Shown one piece after another: positions 4,491-6,366 of a DNA stretch of 6,366 bases (positions are counted from its first letter, which is position 1; each line of letters opens with the position of its first letter). Source of the stretch: Christensenella sp. UBA7707. Its GTDB lineage: Bacteria > Bacillota > Clostridia > Christensenellales > CAG-138. The notes under the pieces were generated by a model. It made no database searches. It saw nothing but the letters and a program-made list of their open reading frames with translations, and had not been told where the DNA came from. The stretch spans positions 3,931 to 10,296 of the forward strand of contig DLFZ01000063.1 in the NCBI GenBank assembly GCA_002482435.1, given 5' to 3'. The position numbers were made by a program, and so were the translations under genes.

Positions 4491-5339
4491 ATGAAGCAAA
4501 ACCGAAAAATCATCGCTTATTATAAACGCAGGCTTTACGGCGGACGAAACGCGTTTGCGCGCGGGGTGGACTTTTTTGCGCTTCGTGCCATTACGCTGGC
4601 CGCATGTTACCTTTGGTTTTCCACCGTAGTGCAAAACACCGTGATGGCGCTTTTGCTAAGCGCTACCGCACTTATCACCATATCCGTAGCGGTAGAGCTC
4701 TACAAGAGCATTCGGCTTGACAAGTTTATTGCGCGCGAGCGCGCCGCCATGCGCGACAAAATGTTTGGGAAGCGGCTTTGCATGATGCCGCGCGAGGAGT
4801 TTTTGCAGCTTGTGCAAGCATGCGTGCGCGAATCGCCCGAAAAATACGGCGCGAGCTGCCTCGTTTACCCCTTGCAGCAAGCCTCGCCCGCAAACGCGGA
4901 CACGGTTTTAAACGCCTATCGTGCCGCAAAAAAGCGCGGCTGCACCGCAGCGGTCATCTTTTCCGCATCAGGCGCATCGCGCGACGCGGAGGAGCTTTTG
5001 GAGCAGTATACGGATACGGACATCCGCTTTGAGCCGGTTTCCTCGCTGATCACGCAGGGCGACAAACTCAATCTTCTGCCCGACGAAGCCGCCGTCAACG
5101 CGCAAATCCTTTCCTCTATTGAAGCCGAAAAGAAAAGGCGTCTCCGGCTTGCCGCAAGGCCTTTCCAGCCGGGACGCACAAAACGCTATATCCTTGTGGA
5201 AGCCGCGCTCTTCGTGGCGTCGTTTTTTGTAAAGCACACCTTATACTATCGGCTCTTGAGCGCCGCATGCGTAAGCTTCGGCGCCATCGCTTGGTGGCTC
5301 AACACCCTCTCCGTCAACAAAAGCCAGCTGCGTCGTTAA
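4491..5339 (+). CDS. Unrecognised membrane protein with four predicted helices and a soluble central domain
   Basis: I cannot assign a known family. The 282 residues begin with a basic segment (MKQNRKIIAYYKRR), then two hydrophobic helices at about 28-47 and 50-70. A soluble, charged region spans 72-230, and two more helices follow at about 232-247 and 252-270. The basic N terminus and the KKRRLRLAARP stretch before helix 3 suggest that both ends and the central domain face the cytoplasm. Residues 100-188 follow the order seen at the end of Mrr-type restriction-endonuclease folds: a PREEFLQLV helix, a hydrophobic strand CLVYPLQQ, a helix, a strand AAVIFSASGAS, a helix and a final strand. The D/E-x-K catalytic residues are not visible, so any such domain would be inactive; this is inference. 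The start ATG has GGAGGTG 10 nt upstream. It is the only plus-strand gene here, divergent from nadD, and its TAA interlocks with the yhbY stop. Confidence 0.85.
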   Translation: MKQNRKIIAYYKRRLYGGRNAFARGVDFFALRAITLAACYLWFSTVVQNTVMALLLSATALITISVAVELYKSIRLDKFIARERAAMRDKMFGKRLCMMPREEFLQLVQACVRESPEKYGASCLVYPLQQASPANADTVLNAYRAAKKRGCTAAVIFSASGASRDAEELLEQYTDTDIRFEPVSSLITQGDKLNLLPDEAAVNAQILSSIEAEKKRRLRLAARPFQPGRTKRYILVEAALFVASFFVKHTLYYRLLSAACVSFGAIAWWLNTLSVNKSQLRR

Positions 5340-5357
5340 TTGCGCCTCGGCAGCTGG
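5324..5357. repeat. Inverted repeat centred on the convergent stop codons
   Basis: CCAGCTG (5324-5330) and CAGCTGG (5351-5357) are 20 nt apart, with the centre one base from the shared TTAA stop. Each strand could form a 7-bp hairpin at the end of its gene, but no T run follows on either side, so termination is doubtful. Confidence 0.35.
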
Positions 5358-5635
5358 ATGCGCGGGTTTTCATGGTTTTTGCGGTAAAGCACGATCTTTC
5401 TCCCAATGCTTTGCACCGGCTCGGCGCGAAGCGCAGGCGCAAGCGTACTAAGCGCCTCCTTCGCGTCGATGCCCGCGCTTTCGAGTACCGTTAGCTTGAT
5501 AAGCTCACGCGCCTCAAGCGCAAGGTCGAGCTGGGCGATGAGTTCTTCGCCGATGCCCCCTTTGCCGATTTGGAAAATAGGCTCTATCGTATTGGCCATG
5601 GCGCGAAGCGCCGCGCGCTGTTTGCTTGTAATCAT
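5336..5635 (-). CDS. yhbY: YhbY family CRM-domain RNA-binding protein
   Basis: Small CRM-domain protein associated with pre-50S particles and 23S rRNA. The 99 residues show the fold's landmarks: TSKQRAALRAMAN at the start, the FQIGKGGIGEELI loop with G24-K-G-G27, the ARELIKLTVL strand (42-51) and IGRKIVLYRKN (78-87). The length is typical. Start ATG at 5635-5633 with GGGAG at 5648-5644 and 8-nt spacing. It follows obg by only 14 nt, the common Firmicutes arrangement, and is almost certainly cotranscribed with it. Its TAA stop at 5338-5336 interlocks with the stop of the convergent membrane protein gene (shared bases TTAA, 5336-5339). No T-rich terminator is visible after it, so transcripts may run antisense into the plus-strand gene. 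Confidence 0.95.
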   Translation of the reverse strand: MITSKQRAALRAMANTIEPIFQIGKGGIGEELIAQLDLALEARELIKLTVLESAGIDAKEALSTLAPALRAEPVQSIGRKIVLYRKNHENPRIQLPRRN

Positions 5636-5649
5636 AAAATCTTCTCCCG

Positions 5650-6366
5650 CTATTCTACAAAATCAAATTCCCATTCGCCCATGCGCACGGTGCTTTCTTC
5701 CGTGGCCCCCTTGTCGCGCAGCGCCTGAATGATGCCTTCCTTGACGAGGAACTGCTGGAAGCGGCGCATGGAAGCGTCGTCGTCGGCATAGGTGGTATCC
5801 AAAAGATACTCGATGGTGCCGCCCGAAACCACAAACACGCCGTCTTCGACCGAAATTTCATAGCCGGGCTGGTATTTTTGCGTCTGTTCCATTTCTTCTT
5901 CTTCAAACTCGAAGACTTTGGGCAAAACCGCAAGGGTTTTTGTAATTTCGTCGAGCAGTGCGTCAAAGCCGCTGACGGTCGCGGCAGAAACCGGAAACAC
6001 CTTTACGCCCTCTTTTTCAAGCGCTTCTTTGAACACTTCAAGGTTTTCCACTGCGCCGGTAATATCCATTTTGTTCGCAGCAACCATTTGTGGCAGCGCC
6101 GCAAGGCGTTCGCTGTATTTTTTAAGCTCTTCGTTGATCTGGCGGTAATCCTCCAGGGGGTCCCTACCCTCACAGCCGGAAACGTCCACCACATGCACGA
6201 GCATGCGCGTACGTTCCACATGCCTTAAAAAGTCATGCCCAAGCCCAGCGCCTTCCGCCGCGCCCTCGATCAGCCCAGGAATATCCGCCAGCACGAAGGT
6301 GCTTTCGTAGCGCTTTACAACGCCCAGATTCGGCGTGAGTGTGGTGAAATGGTAATTCGCTATTTT
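5650..6366 (-). CDS. obg: GTPase Obg (CgtA), C-terminal part (5' end outside the window)
   Basis: Obg is an essential GTPase of late 50S assembly and stress control. The visible 238 residues start inside the G domain. The frame is open to the window edge, so the GTG at 6294 is an internal valine and not the start. Visible pieces are switch I ([13 protein letters not shown]), G3 [20 protein letters not shown] (27-46 of the fragment), G4 NKMD (98-101) and G5 SAAT (127-130). The Obg-specific C-terminal domain follows (about 165-238), beginning [20 protein letters not shown] and ending [10 protein letters not shown] run of glutamates (residues 154-160) links the two domains. The glycine-rich Obg fold and the P-loop lie beyond the edge. 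The TAG stop is 14 nt before yhbY. Confidence 0.98.
   Translation of the reverse strand, partial: KIANYHFTTLTPNLGVVKRYESTFVLADIPGLIEGAAEGAGLGHDFLRHVERTRMLVHVVDVSGCEGRDPLEDYRQINEELKKYSERLAALPQMVAANKMDITGAVENLEVFKEALEKEGVKVFPVSAATVSGFDALLDEITKTLAVLPKVFEFEEEEMEQTQKYQPGYEISVEDGVFVVSGGTIEYLLDTTYADDDASMRRFQQFLVKEGIIQALRDKGATEESTVRMGEWEFDFVE

Noticed and set aside
4365..4634. Longer reading of nadD-yqeK starting up to 90 codons upstream
   Set aside because: The extra residues cross the divergent promoters and the coding start of the plus-strand gene, show no NadD similarity, and a good ribosome binding site and exact NadD N terminus are present at 4364.
5650..6294. Obg starting at the GTG at 6294
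   Set aside because: The frame is open to the window edge and the upstream residues [17 protein letters not shown] are the conserved switch I region, so the gene is truncated by the window and does not start there.

Overview
The window reads as an ordinary chromosomal segment of a low-to-mid GC Gram-positive bacterium, most likely a Clostridia-type Firmicute. The reasons are the ylxM-ffh-rpsP-khpA-rimM gene order, the presence of YlxM, KhpA and a YqeK domain, strong AGGAGG-type ribosome binding sites and SigA-like promoters. Nearly everything is on the minus strand, so genes are met in the order of transcription from high to low coordinates. No phage, transposase, CRISPR array, rRNA or tRNA is visible.

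Right part (6366 down to 2812): the C-terminal part of the GTPase Obg, then yhbY (CRM-domain ribosome assembly factor). After these comes one gene on the opposite (plus) strand, for an unrecognised four-helix membrane protein. Next are a fused nadD-yqeK gene (NAD synthesis plus an HD-domain Ap4A hydrolase module) and rsfS (ribosomal silencing factor). Obg, YhbY and RsfS all act on the large ribosomal subunit; NadD and YqeK link the cluster to nucleotide metabolism. The plus-strand gene separates obg-yhbY from nadD-yqeK-rsfS. It ends head-on against yhbY with interlocked stop codons and starts back-to-back with nadD across a 126-bp divergent promoter region.

Middle (2811 to 2449): a 363-bp gene-free stretch. 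It holds the rsfS terminator, a chain of GC-rich stem-loops bounded by two nearly identical 22-nt direct repeats that each fold into a UUCG-loop hairpin, and then a strong promoter for the next operon. A 9-bp inverted repeat sits right at the predicted transcription start.

Left part (2448 down to 1): ylxM, ffh (SRP54 GTPase), rpsP (ribosomal protein bS16), khpA (KH-domain RNA-binding protein) and the start of rimM (16S rRNA maturation factor). This is the standard SRP/30S maturation operon, with a ylxM/ffh overlap of 11 nt and a khpA/rimM overlap of 4 nt. It runs off the left edge, where trmD and rplS would be expected.

The window is mostly conserved housekeeping. The places most worth a second look are the plus-strand membrane protein, whose soluble part faintly resembles a restriction-endonuclease (Mrr-type) fold lacking catalytic residues, the structured intergenic block, and the operator-like palindromes at the ylxM and nadD promoters.
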